Of a stretch of 64,000 nucleotides of DNA, positions 53,370 through 63,975 are shown one piece after another; position 1 is the stretch's first letter; each line of letters begins with the position of its first letter. A model generated the notes under the pieces. That model had not been told where the DNA came from. It saw only the letters and a list, made by a program, of their open reading frames with translations, and did not search any database. Source of the stretch: Symbiodinium natans (lineage: Eukaryota; Sar; Dinophyceae; Suessiales; Symbiodiniaceae); assembly GCA_905221605.1 (NCBI GenBank), contig CAJNDS010000237.1, positions 125,787-189,786 of the forward strand. The letters run 5' to 3'. The position numbers and the translations under genes are program-made.

Positions 53370-54480
53370 TTGCAGGCTCCATCAAGGCCAGTATGTCAGA
53401 GGAAAACAGGAATTGCTATCTGAAAGTCTTCTGCGACTGCCCGGACCTGGACAAGGTGGTTTTTTTCTCAAAGGGCAATTACCAGCCATCCAGTCTTGGT
53501 TTCAAAATCCTGGACAAGTACCGGAAGCTTTATGGTGGGCAAGGTCGGAACACGAGACGGGACCGACTTCCACGAAAGTCCTTCTGCTCGAGGCTGAAAT
53601 CCAAGGGCTTGGCGTCTTTCCAGAGACAGCGGGACGCACAGCGGCGTTCGCTGCAGCAGCCAGATGCCGAGGAAGGTCTGGAAGACCTTCAGCAAGTCGT
53701 TGACTCCGCAGCAAGACGGCGTGCCTCTCCTAAGCAAGAGAAGCTGCGGGCAATACTTCAGGCAAAAGCTGCGGAGCTCAAACAGGACTTCGTTCATGGT
53801 CCCGGTCATGGCATTGCCGCCAAGTTGTCAGAGCATGAAAGGAACGTGCTAAAGGACAAAGAGAAGCTCCAGAGGATAGAGATGAGACAATTGCACGAGC
53901 AGTTGGAAGAACTAGCCCCGGGACCCTGCACATTCGTCATCCTCGGTTCCTGTGTCCATTTGAAGACGCGTGCGAAGAAGCAGCTGGCCCGGGTATCTTC
54001 GTTTGCAGGTTCTGTGTTCTACAGTGCCTCGGAGTTCTTGAATGGCGTAAGCCAGGAGGTTGCCATGGACTGCAAGCGGCTCGTGTGGGTGTGCGTGGAG
54101 CCGGAAACCTTCCAAAAGGTTTTGGGGCCCCAGAATGGCGTCGAGATTCCTGCGGCCGACGCCCAGGGAGAGTGTTGGAAGGAGGTTTCAATCATCCTGG
54201 CGACTCGCGTGCTTGGCGGGTATGTCGCCAGTGGGCAATGGCCGAGTCTACTTGCCAACCGACAGGACGCCTCTGTCCCCTCCCCGATCATCAGGCTTGG
54301 GGCAGCATACGCCCAGCCGCACAACATTTACATGTCCAAGCTGCCGGAAAAGCTGAAAGGATGTCTGAACCACCTCGATGCCATCCTGCGAGGTGGCCCC
54401 GAACAAGGGCATGTGCGCTGGGTTCTGCGAGGCAGCAAGAAAGAGTATCTGCCACTTGGCTGCAGTTTGGTTCGGCCAGG
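53370..54480 (+). CDS. Unrecognised protein, long exon
   Basis: After CTTGCAG the frame is open for over 360 codons: SIKASMSEENRNCYLKVFCD at the start, a charged helical centre (KLSEHERNVLKDKEKLQRIE), then globular-looking sequence (GPCTFVILGSCVHLKTRAKK, RLVWVCVEPETFQKVLG). It probably ends at CGGCCAGG before GTTTGT near 54480; beyond that the frame runs into poly-C/poly-G repeats up to 54856. An ATG at 53393 could be the start if this exon is first. No family recognised. Confidence 0.55.
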
Positions 54481-54504
54481 GTTTGTTCTTGCTCATTGTA
54501 GATG

Positions 54505-54800
54505 TGCGGGGTCCCTCCCCCCCCCCCCCACTGCTACAGCGGTGACCGGCACGCCCGTCGCATTGCGGGGGGGGGGACCCCCCCCCCCCACAGCTACACC
54601 TGATTTTGGGTGGTTTTTTATGGGCCGTGGTCTTATGTTAGCATATTTTGTTGGGCTTTGGCTTTTTGAGCCTTGCCAACATGGTCAAATGGGACGTAGC
54701 AGTGCGGGGGGGGGGAACCCCCCCCCCACTGCTACAGCGGTGACCGGCACGCCCGTCGCATCGCGGGGCCCCCCCCCCCCCCCCCCCCTACATTCGCAGC
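54505..54800. repeat. Duplicated cassette flanked by poly-G and poly-C runs
   Basis: The segment CACTGCTACAGCGGTGACCG and following (about 40 bases) occurs at about 54528-54568 and 54727-54767. Each copy is bordered by C-runs and G-runs of 9-20 bases that can pair with each other. Unit layout suggests duplicated foldback DNA. Exact run lengths may be assembly-dependent. Confidence 0.75.
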
Positions 54801-55109
54801 TCTCGGGCGACTTTTTTTTTGGTTTGGTTTTGTTTCCTAATGTTGGACCTGCTTGAAGAATGTAACCCCGCCGCCCCGCAACAGACAAGGAGCCTGAATG
54901 AAACGAGCCCCCAAACAGTCAGGCAGGGAAGGGGTCAGGAAGTATATTGAGTTGTGCACCTCTCAGCAGCTTTTGAGATATTTTGGGACCTCAAAACCAT
55001 TAAAAAAAAACAGTCCCGCCCCGAAAACTTTTCATTATAGCGAACCTCAAAACATAGGATGCCGAATAGCCGGAAAACTTTTCATAATAGCGTCCCCCTT
55101 GAATGCAGC

Positions 55110-55259
55110 CAAGGCCGCGCAAAACAGCCCTCATTCCGGTTTGGAAGGATGCGGCATCGAAGCAGAAGAGGCTTAAGAAGGTGCGGGGCAGGGTGGTTTC
55201 CTGGTGGGACTTCCTGAGTTGTCTCACGAAGCCATTTGGCAGCACTGGGCTCCCACCCC
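55110..55259 (+). CDS. Exon-like island before a telomeric array
   Basis: After GAATGCAG the frame PRPRKTALIPVWKDAASKQK and RVVSWWDFLSCLTKPFG is open until the CCCTAAA array at 55262. A near-repeat lies just upstream (GAAAACTTTTCATTATAGCG at about 55023 and a close copy at 55073). No product recognised. Confidence 0.35.
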
Positions 55260-55379
55260 TAAAACCTAAAACCTAAACCCTAAACCCTAAACCCTAAACC
55301 CTAAACCCTAAACCCTAAACCCTAAACCCTAAACCCTAAACCCTAAACCCTAAACCCTAAACCCTAAACCCTAAACCCT
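55260..55379 (-). repeat. CCCTAAA array
   Basis: About sixteen units, starting with a few CCTAAAA variants. A second short run lies at 55463-55506. Confidence 0.95.
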
Positions 55380-55725
55380 CACCATGTGGAAGATTGTCGC
55401 TGATCGTTGATGGTTTTGTCATGTTTCGGATCAGATTTTGATTTGTTTTGCTTCGGAGGGATTAAACCCTAAACCCTAAACCCGAAACCCGAAACCCTAA
55501 ACCCTAGACAGGTGGCTTTGACCCACTTCGATGTGTGCGCGCACTAGTCGTGGGGAATCGACCTGGCGCTCAGGAAGGAAACAAAGGAGAAGCGCAACTT
55601 ATGACATCCTCTGCTCTAGCAAGCTCTATAGTGCATGTGCTGTTGCAACCACTCTGTGCTTTGCATTTTCTCCGATGCATTCTCAGGTTCACTGTTGGTT
55701 TGCTCCTAGAGGTTTGGGTCCTGGC

Positions 55726-56449
55726 GATGTCAAGGCGCAGGTCCGGCGCCAAGAAGCCCGAGGCCGACGCGGCGGGGGCCATGCCGGCTCCTGCTGAGCC
55801 TGATGCTTGGCGGGAGTTGCGGCAGTGCGTGGATCGCTTGAAGCAATCCAAGATGTGGGTCGAGAGCGGCGCCGAGCCACTCCCGGTGAGCGGCGTGACA
55901 GCGCTGGCCGCTGACTGGCGTGGCAGTGACATTCCACAGGATGCTTTGTGCCCGGGCTCTGACTTAATACATTTTTTGGCAAAACCTGAAGCCTTTTTTG
56001 GCCAAACCCGGAACCACATCCCTGAACTCTTTTGCGCATAGACCAACCAGGAATCCGCAGGGCTGCGGCGTGCTCGGAGATTTGCAGTGGTCGTGCCCCG
56101 GTCCAGCCGGCGCCGGGGTGGGCCTGCGTGACATCTCGGCCAGCCGTGAGTTTTGGTACAAGGGCGACAACCCGCCCGAGCTGCCGGAAACGATGGTGCT
56201 GTTCACAGATGACAGTGCAAGGCTCGGGTTTAACGTTTCAGGGCTTGAGTTCCAGCCCTGCACACCTAATAACGTTTCAGGGCTTGGGTTCCAGCCCTGC
56301 ACACCTAACCATTGCAGGGGGGACTTGACACCCGTGTCGCGGGTAGTCCAACTTGCTGCCTTCATCTTTGAGTGGGATGCGGCAGTGGCAGCCGGCGAGG
56401 AGCGAGCCAAGCTGTTCGCTGCGCGTGCAGCCGCTGCTGGGAGAAAGGG
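55726..56449 (+). CDS. Unrecognised small-exon gene
   Basis: Three pieces are open and ordered. From ATG 55726: MSRRRSGAKKPEADAAG and ELRQCVDRLKQSKMWVESGA, to about 55940. From about 56060 to 56230: LRDISASREFWYKGDNPPEL. From about 56318 to 56449: VSRVVQLAAFIFEWDAAVAA and ERAKLFAARAAAAGRK, ending at a G-GTTTAG donor. The intron before the last piece contains a 47-bp tandem duplication (core AACGTTTCAGGGCTTG, 56240 and 56270). Phases were not verified and no domain is recognised. Confidence 0.4.
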
Positions 56450-57205
56450 TTTAGGCCTACTGCACGAGGGTTGTTTTTAATTTCTAATAAGGTTGGAGCA
56501 GTCCCGAATTTTGAGGCTCACCGCTTCAGCTTCATTCGGGCCAGCTCAGACTCGGTGGAGTCTTGGTGGCTTGTTCATCGCCGCGGAGAGGAAGTAATAC
56601 GAACCTCGAGCGAGGCACTGAAAGGGTTTCGGCTTGGAAGTGTCCTAATTTCTCGGGGGGGCAGGGGGGAGCTCCCCTCTCATCTCCTCTCCCCATCCCC
56701 TCTTCCCTCTCCCCTGTAACAACTCCAAGACAGACACATATGCAAAACACCGAAAAACACAGATAAATCACAAAGGAATTCAGTCCAGAAATTCAGGTTA
56801 TCAGTTTAGGGTACAGGCTCGGGTTCCTGCTACCAGCGTTTCCCACCGCCGCGGCCAGGAGGGGAATCATTTCTCCTGCAGGTTGGCAGATCGTCTCTTC
56901 ATGCCCCTCGTCAGCATGTGGCCTTGCCTTCGCTTGCCATGCACCCGCGGCTTGTGACACAAGCTCAAGCCAAGGCTACAGAAACTTCACGAATCGCTCG
57001 GTAAGCCTTCGGGCCCGGGCGACCTCTTCGAGGAGTTCCAGGCAGCAGTGAGCTGAGGATGTCAAATCTGCTGTTGGGTTTACCTGACAGGCCCGGCTCA
57101 GGGACAGGAAGCTGAGCTTTGCCCACGTAGACAGCAAGGCTGGGCAGTCAAAGAGTTAAATACCTAAAATTTAAAAACTCCCTAAACCCAGAGCTTCTGT
57201 GGCAG

Positions 57206-58257
57206 GTGAGCAGCAAAGACATGATAGCGAAACTTTTGCGGCTGCGGCAGCGCTGCGTGGAAGCAGAAGTCTGGGATGAGTTCAAAATGCTGCAGCACCA
57301 CGACGACTTCGGCCCCACTTGGGCAAGCCGTTGGAGCATTGCGTGCCGCGTGCTCGGGCTAGCTTCCAAGCCCGAGGAGTTTGCTTGGATGGTTCGTTCC
57401 TTGCTTTACAAGGGACTTGCCCCAAACCCTAAAGGCTTGCCCTGAGGGCCCGAGGGCCCGAAACCCCTAACCCCTAAACCCTGAACCCTAAACCCTAAGC
57501 CCTAAAACCAAAACCCGAAGCTCAGGATCCTTCGCTTTGGGCGCAAGAACGCCTGCGAAGTACCCCGGCTTCCGGCGCAAGATCTACGAGCTGCAGAAGG
57601 AGGACCTCATTGACAGCGCCAAAGCGGTGATTGCGACGCGTGGCGTGATGGTCCGGATCATCAAAGACGTGTCCACAGCAGACAGCTCTTGGTGCGATCT
57701 CCTGGCAAAGTTTGTGGATGCGAAGCAGATGTGCTCCATAGACGCGTCGTTTCTGGAGGACATTCACGGCAGGAGCAATGAGCAGGTCGCTGTCCTTGAG
57801 TTGCTGAAAGGTATGCAGGAGCATGCGTACCTCCCGGAGTTCTATGGGGTGGCGGCCAGTCATGATTCCGTGCAGTCACAATACAGCGACAGTCGGATCC
57901 AGAAGCTTTGCAAAAAAGCCATCGATGAGCCGCTCTGCTGGAAGTTAGAACTGGTAATCGTTTGAACCTCACGTGCTGGCGTTGTGTGCTGACAGGCACC
58001 GGGCGACACACATGGCCCCGCTGCAGACGGCGCCCATGGTCATTGAGCCGCCAGATGTGCCGCAGCCTGATGATGCTTGGAAAGATGAGGACGTGGCAGT
58101 GCCGCAGGCAGAGACCTCTACCGTGAACGTGGGCCAGGTCCGCGAAGACCCGCGTGTGGTGGCGAAGAAGATGATGTTTAGATACATCAAGTTCGTCGTT
58201 GCTGACGTCATGGATTGTGGCAGCATGGAGGCCGCCCTGCAAGGGAACTCGGAATGA
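57206..58257 (+). CDS. Unrecognised helical protein, three exons
   Basis: Exon 1 (57206-57413) follows GTGGCAG: KDMIAKLLRLRQRCVEAEVW and ASRWSIACRVLGLASKP. Exon 2 (57526 to about 57955) is SFALGARTPAKYPGFRRKIY and GVMVRIIKDVSTADSSWCDL, ending at CTG before GTAATC. The intron 57414-57525 joins them in phase only as GA-AG and contains CCCTAAA text. Exon 3 (after GCTGACAG at about 57995) is acidic (DVPQPDDAWKDEDVAVPQAE) and ends RYIKFVVADVMDCGSMEAAL with TGA at 58255-58257. No domain recognised. An upstream start is not found; the 55.7-kb pieces may belong to it. Confidence 0.55.
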
Positions 58258-58588
58258 AAACATTAATGGAATTAGTAGGGTTTAGGGTTTAGGGTTCAGG
58301 TTGCTTAGGGTCTAGGGTTTGGCTTCATAAATTCGGCTTGGGGTTTCGTTTAAGGGTTGTTGAGGAGCCACCGGCCCCTGAGACCCTCTGAGATTTGTTT
58401 GTTCGCTGGGGTGTTCCACCTTGCTGAATCATTTCATCTCCTTGCATTCAGTCAGGTGCATCTATGCTCACCTTGACCACCAGCCCCTAAGACCCTCTGA
58501 GATTTCTTTGCTCGATGGGGCGTCCCGCCGGCGGGCTGGGTATATGTTGTGACAGGGCTAGGGTTGTAGGGAATTGTTTCGTCAATCA

Positions 58589-59500
58589 GGACAGTCGACA
58601 AGCTCCTGCCCGCCGGCGACAATGCGGAGCAGATGCTCCGCGGCTGGCTCCTGGACGGTTCCATGCTGACAGAGGTCAGTGAGGCTTATTCGCGCAACCA
58701 CAACTGCTTCACACGAAGTCCTCCATTTGCAAAGCCGGTTTTGCTGCTCACCCGCAAGATGCTAGTTGGATTTTAAAACGCTTGCGCGCGCCGCCGAGGC
58801 CCAGGAAATTCGAAAAACCTTTTCGGGTAGGGGCAGGTCTTGAGGGGGTCCCGTGCTTCGGCGGTGTGGTCTCAGGGGGTCAGGGCGAGGGGGGGGCCAA
58901 GGAGGGGGGAAGGGGGCGTACCAGGTCCTGGTCTGCTTCCTATACAGTGCTTTGGCGGTGGTCTCAGAGGGTCAGGGGCGAGGGGGGTCCCAGGAGAAGT
59001 GCCAGGCAGGGGTCTCAAGGCGAGGGTTCAAAAGGAGGGTCGGAGGGGGCAGGGTTCGAGGGAGCGTGCCAGGTCCTGGTCTGCTTCCTATACACCATAT
59101 TCCCTGCGTAGCTCGAGAATCTCTGAGGACGAACTCGTGCAGGATCTTCGAGAAGCTGGCCCAAGCAGACAAGGACAAGAAATGTCAATTCAGGTTGGGT
59201 TCTAGGGGTTTACAGTTTCAGTCTTTAGACATACGCAGGACGTATTCATGGTCTTTGACATGGGTTCGGCCAAAGCGCAGGGCGAGATTAGAAAACAGCT
59301 CGGGAAAATCGTCAAACCGAAGGCGCAGAGTACTTTGCAGAGCTTTCTTTTCTTGCCGCAGCAACAAGATCTTGAGCGTCGGGCCCGTTACAATGCTGCT
59401 TTGGACGATTTGTGCTTCAGTCGCAAAAATGGTGCACATGGCACTGGTTCAGTGTCTCGTGTAGGAACCGCCGACCCCGAGGATCGAGCCGAGGCCTGAT
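58589..59500 (+). CDS. Unrecognised gene, small exons
   Basis: Exon at about 58589-58674 (TVDKLLPAGDNAEQMLRGWL) ends with canonical GTCAGT. Another at about 59110-59197 (RESLRTNSCRIFEKLAQADK) ends with GTTGGG. A third starts after ACGCAG at about 59238 (FMVFDMGSAKAQGEIRKQLG, LQQ-type helix, RRARYNAALDDLCFSRKNG) and runs to a TGA at 59500 or a donor shortly before it. Between the first two, 58780-59080 is a G-rich stretch with a repeated unit of about 130 bases (GCTTCCTATACA appears at 58937 and 59082). No product recognised. Confidence 0.4.
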
Positions 59501-59674
59501 GCCAGGCGCAAGCGCAAGGCGGTCTCGCTGGGCGCGTATGTCGGCCGGGAGTCTCTCCACTTTGCTGTTTGCGGCAGCAGTCTGGAAGCGCGCGAACACC
59601 GCTGGATAGGGACAGCCTTGCACACATGTCTGGGAGCAATGATTGGGTCCCGGGTTTAGGGCTACACTGTGTGC

Positions 59675-60554
59675 AGGACTGGCACGGACTCGACGTGTCC
59701 ATGGCTTCCGGTCCCCCTCCCGAACCCAGTGCTGCTGGAACCGAGAGTGACAAAGAAGATCAAAACCCAGGCGAAGCCAAGAGAGATAGTGTTACATGTC
59801 GGTCTGGTTTGCTTCGGGCGCTTGGGAGGTGCTGCTGAAGGTTGAAGGCAAGGGCAAGTTCATCTCGGACACGGCGGCTGAACCAGCCATTCCCGACGAC
59901 ATGGCCGACGAGGAGTGACTGCTGCTTGACACGAAGCCAACTGCTGCTTGACACGAAGCCAAAGCCAGTGACGCTTGTGTCCAGGACATGCTCCCCCTTC
60001 ACTTCGCGTCCAAACATGTGGTCGTGTATCAGGAGCTATTCCACACATTCCGTCTGTCCAGCCTCATCTTCCTGAGCCCAGACCCCTACGGGCTTCTTGC
60101 AGGGTTGCGCAGCAAGGTGACCATGGTGGCTGTTTGCCGAAGCTCACTGCACGCCAAGGCCAGGGGGCAAGGATTCCCAAAACCCTAAACCTTAAACCGA
60201 CTGGGTTACCCAAAACCGCAGGTCCTCATGGACTTTCTCGTGGAAAAGCTTGTGGTGGATCTGAGCCAGTCTCCGCCCGCGTCCTCGGTGGCCCCTGCTG
60301 TCCACGACAGCAATCCAGAGCCACGCAACACAGGTGCCAGCAATGGCCAGAATGCCGTGAAGGACGGCCAGGATGATGCCGCGAAGGACATCGCTCAGGG
60401 CGACAAGACCACAAACCAAGAGAAGAAGCAGAAGAAGGATGCTCAGGCCAACAAGACCAACGACGAAGAGAAGAAGGAGGAGAAGGATGCGGAGTATGAA
60501 CTTTCCGAGGAAGAGAGCGGCTCCAGCAGTGGCAAGGAGGCCGGGTCTGAGTGA
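59675..60554 (+). CDS. Protein with Rossmann-like region and acidic Lys/Glu tail
   Basis: Pieces in order: DWHGLDVSMASGPPPEPS after GTGCAG (about 59678); WEVLLKVEGKGKFISDTAAE (about 59825-59920); QDMLPLHFASKHVVVYQELF and LSSLIFLSPDPYGLLAGLRS (about 59980-60162); then, after AACCGCAG (60222), VLMDFLVEKLVVDLSQSPP and a Lys/Glu/Asp-rich tail with two KKQKKDAQANK/KKEEKDAEYE-type units and a TGA at 60552-60554. The hydrophobic strands and Asp/Pro/Gly turn in the third piece loosely resemble a nucleotide- or SAM-binding fold, but the glycine motif is missing. A near-perfect 27-bp tandem repeat (GCTGCTTGACACGAAGCCAA) is at 59921-59962. Confidence 0.45.
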
Positions 60555-61258
60555 AGCAGACAGCCGTCAGGGTGTCGCTGCGGATTCCGTGAGGCTCGGG
60601 CTGAGTTGGCAGGGGAGAGCCACCAGGTCTCTTCCGTTTTGGGCCGATTAGCTTTGAGCCCGTAGGGGAAGTCTGCAGGTTTTTAAAAAGAGCGAGCAGT
60701 AGCAGGAACTGTGTGCATCATTGTCATTAGTACGCCGTGCCGGCCTTAAAAGCGTTGAAAGGTCAACACTCAGGCAACTGCTTGCGTCAGATGAGGTCGG
60801 ACGCTGAGGCTAATTTTAATTCCGAGACCAGATCCGCACAGGCCCACAGAGGTCTGGTCACCCAGTGAGTGCAGCTCAGAAGCCGAATCACAAATCCTTC
60901 CTAATGTGCGCAGGCTGGAGCTGGTTCAGGCTTCTTGAAGTTACTCTCTCTTTGCGTGTGCCTTCCGATCCTTCTGATTGACAGGGCGCCTCTCGATCCG
61001 TCAGTGCGTGCGGGGTTTTCAGTTTAGGGTTAAGGGTCTCCGGTTTGCTCGGTTGGTTCTCGAGAAGTGTCGCGTGTCTCTCTCGATCTGTCTTTGGGTG
61101 TAGATTTTTGGTTTAGGGAAAGGGCGGGGTCTTCAAAATGACACTCGATTGTGGTCGGCAAGTGCAGCCGCTTCGACGGTGCAGTTTCGGACAGCCTTCG
61201 TCCAGAGTTTGCGGTTCAACGTCAAGTGAACTCCACTTAGCCTAGTGTCACCCAAGTC
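60555..61258. other. Intergenic stretch
   Basis: No supported gene. Around 60985-61130 two similar stretches (CTCTCGATCCGTCAGTGCGT and TCTCTCGATCTGTCTTTGGG, each followed by a TTTAGGG word) form a diverged direct repeat. No recognisable promoter. Confidence 0.5.
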
Positions 61259-61402
61259 ATGGCAGCTTCACGTGAGCAAGCGGATGCCTTGGCAATGCTG
61301 AAGGGTGCTAAGGGATCTTGTTCCTCGGCAGCCTGTTACTGTTGCACACGTGGTGTTTTGCAGAAGGTAGAAGTGAATTCGGAAGACAAGGCAAGAAAAT
61401 AA
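61259..61402 (+). CDS. Small ORF, 47 residues
   Basis: An ATG opens MAASREQADALAMLKGAKGS, a Cys-rich centre (CSSAACYCCTRG) and a charged end before TAA. The TTTTGCAG at about 61357 inside it may be an acceptor, so the true exon could start there. A further frame (MVDIAAAKLDDILKEAPRGQ, 61407 on) and a short one (AELMHLPTLLQHFQPQG, about 61501) follow. Coding status unproven. Confidence 0.25.
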   Translation: MAASREQADALAMLKGAKGSCSSAACYCCTRGVLQKVEVNSEDKARK

Positions 61403-61627
61403 AGATGGTCGACATCGCCGCAGCTAAGCTGGATGATATCCTGAAGGAGGCGCCGCGTGGGCAGGCCGGCCCTTTGTTCTCAGAGTAGGAGTATAGTCAG
61501 GCCGAGCTGATGCACTTGCCGACTCTGCTGCAGCACTTCCAGCCGCAAGGGCCCTAAGCATCAGTCACGGCATGTGAGAGAATGTTGGGCAGAAGTGCTA
61601 AGGAAATCCCTTTCTCACGGCATTTCC

Positions 61628-62341
61628 ATGGTCTTTGGTGTGTGCTCAAAAAAGAAGGCAGCTTCCGGGGCAGAGTCGGCACACACGGCTAAAGCAAAGG
61701 CGGTCAAGAAGGATAAGGATGCCAAGACGAAGGGGGTCATCAGCTTTGACTTGACGCAGAACCTCGATGATGCGCCCAGGGCAACCCGAGCCATCACAGC
61801 CATCCTGGCGAATGCGGCTCCGAGTACAAACTTCAATCGAGTGAAGTTGGTCTGGCAACCTAAAAGCAAGCAAGGGGGGCTCGCGGCGTCCGTGGGCAAG
61901 GTCTGTCACCCAACGATCGTCGTGTCTGGGGCCACTGCCGCTGTACAAGAGCGACGTCCTGCCTGCGGGGTAGTGTGGTCTTACAGCATGCGCGGGCTCG
62001 GTTCGGAGGGGCCGGCAACCCAAGACAGCAACATGAAGGCCATCAAAGTAGACGGCCGGCTGCCGTGGACTTTCGAGGACTCACCAAGCTGGGCGATTGT
62101 GGCTGAGCTTTGGGGAGGAAAAGATTGGTTGAGTCAGAAAGCGTCCAAGGATCAACGGGACAAGCTGCGCTCAATGGGCTTTGTGTGTGCCAACGGCAAT
62201 GCTACCCTTGCGCCGTTGCCGGAAGCCTTGGCTAGCAGCACAGTCCTGAAGCAGCTTGCGAGAAAGGCGTACGCAAAGGAACACCCCAAGGAGGAGAAGG
62301 CCGGGTCTGCAGCAATGAGGGCGCTTGCAGTGGCAGTGGCA
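61628..62341 (+). CDS. Unrecognised protein, basic N-terminus
   Basis: The ATG at 61628 (TTCCATGG) opens MVFGVCSKKKAASGAESAHT and a Lys-rich leader. Globular-looking sequence follows: TKGVISFDLTQNLDDAPRAT, ACGVVWSYSMRGLGSEGPAT, GRLPWTFEDSPSWAIVAELW and SKDQRDKLRSMGFVCANGNA. It probably ends at GTGGCAAA before GTGCGT (62342), a likely donor; the unspliced frame stops at 62410. No family is recognised. The regular Trp and strand pattern suggests a folded domain. Confidence 0.5.
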
Positions 62342-62437
62342 AAGTGCGTATTTTCATTGTTACTTCGGCTTCTTGCGATGGCCAGGCTCCAAAGTCGAAG
62401 TTTTGTGTGAACTGCTCATGCGAGTCATGCGCAGATA

Positions 62438-62575
62438 TCCGCAGCAGGTTTAGCTTGTCAGCCGAAAACTGACGAGTGGGCCAGTCGGATTTGTGTTGAT
62501 TTTGGGAGCAGGTTTAGCTTGTGAGCCGAAAACTGAAGAGGGGGCCAGTCAGCTTTGTGTTGATTTTGGGCAGGT
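62438..62575 (+). repeat. Tandem duplication with a 67-bp period
   Basis: Two copies of a unit starting GCAGGTTTAGCTTGT, containing CCGAAAACTGA and ending GTGTTGATTTTGGG, with about ten differences. Noncoding. Confidence 0.85.
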
Positions 62576-62887
62576 GTCGATATTGGGCAAAATGCCGTGC
62601 GATGCTTGCTAAAACGTCTGGAGCAAAAAAAGATCGAGCCTGCGTGCAGCAAGGAGAGTTGGTTGCATGCGCCTTTGTGTGCACGCATTATACTTGGACG
62701 CGCAGTCTGTGCCCCAAGCTAAAAGCCATCCTTGTTGCCTCGCTCGAGACAATATGGGGAAATGGACGTGGACAAAGCTGCAGCAGAAGGCGCTGCGAGC
62801 AAACAGTGGTGAATGCCATGGTTCATTTTAGGCGACACAATTTAGGGTCGGTCCCGAAACTGTCAATGTTGCGTGCTTCCGGCGTGA

Positions 62888-63900
62888 ATGGAGGCAGTGG
62901 AAGTCCGGACCAGCATCATGAAAAACAAGAAGAAAGGGCCGCCGGCCCCGCCGAAGGAGCTCCGCGTGGCGGCGGATTGCTCTGGATACGGAGCTCACGC
63001 AGCTCGGCCTGAAACGCATGTGCAATGTGCTGTTGCATTTCTGTTTGTGCCTGAAGCCAAGATTATTGCTCTCGCCAATATGGACCTGAAGATCCCAGTG
63101 AAGAACATGCTCGCTTGCGAGATCGACCCTGCGGTGAGGCGCATGGCGTCTCGTGTGTCTGATGCGGTGGACTTGCCCGCGTACGAGCAGCCGGTGAACA
63201 TGGTAGAGAGGCACTTAAGCCAGGAGAGTCTTGAGCTCTACATGCTGACGGCACCGTGCCAGTCTTACAGTCTGGCCGGGAAGGGCCTTGGACTTGGGGA
63301 AGGGAGAGGGCAGCTCGTGGTAGATGGCTGCGGCAAGATACTGGACGAGAAGCCCAAGGCAGAACCACACCCTGATCCCTGAATCGAACAACCCTAGTAA
63401 CGCTATAGCCGCCAAGCCCCAAACCCTTGGACAAACTTGTCCGTTGAGGCCTTCTTGTTCGAAAACGTGGCGAACATCGACAAGCAGCACAAGCCTGTGT
63501 TGGACAAGTGGGAGAGCATCCTGAATGATGCGGGCTACGTTGCTTGCCTGTATGCCGTCTAGAACGCATTCTTAGGGTTTGTGTGGAGCATAGGGTTTCG
63601 GGTCCAGAGTGCGCCGTCAGAAAGGTGACTTGCAGGATGAGCCTGAAAGCCTCGGACCACGGCATCCCGCAAGGTCGGGTGCGGACGCTGGTGGTGGGCG
63701 TCAGGGAGGACGTCGCAGAGGGCCGCCAGTTCACGGTCCCCGAGCACATTGGTTCAGTGCCGCTGGCTGCATTTGTGGAGAAGACTAATAAATGCAAAGT
63801 CGACGAGAGCCAGCAGACCCGCACGTTCCAGAACAACATGACGAAGGCGGGAGTCAGGACATGCGAGCATTTCTGTCACTACTACCTTCAGATGCCCAGC
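62888..63900 (+). CDS. Second C5-cytosine DNA methyltransferase, multi-exon
   Basis: A C5-cytosine methyltransferase of a different branch from that at 8.4 kb. The first piece (ATG 62888 to about 63320) has motif I as LRVAADCSGYGAHAA, motif II as MLACEIDPAVRRMA and catalytic motif IV as LTAPCQSYSLAGKG. A second exon (about 63443-63559) has motif VI, FLFENVANIDKQHKPVLDKW. A third (about 63630-63860) has motif VIII, DHGIPQGRVRTLVVGVRED. The target-recognition region and motifs IX/X were not found before the window end, so the gene probably continues. Key residues (PC in IV, ENV in VI, Q-x-R-x-R in VIII) are intact. Intron borders are approximate. Unlike the first, it lacks the octamer. Confidence 0.75.
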
Positions 63901-63975
63901 TGTGAGCCGTCAGGGGGCACAACCTGCTCCATAACTGTCGAAGCCTAAATCCAGCACCACCGCTCGCATCATGAG

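Noticed and set aside
53176-53703. 175-codon frame overlapping the 53.4-kb gene
   Set aside because: It lies in another frame of the better-supported exon and loses protein-like character after 53400.
59675-60230. Methyltransferase assignment for the Rossmann-like piece
   Set aside because: Strand pattern is suggestive but the SAM-binding glycine motif is absent.
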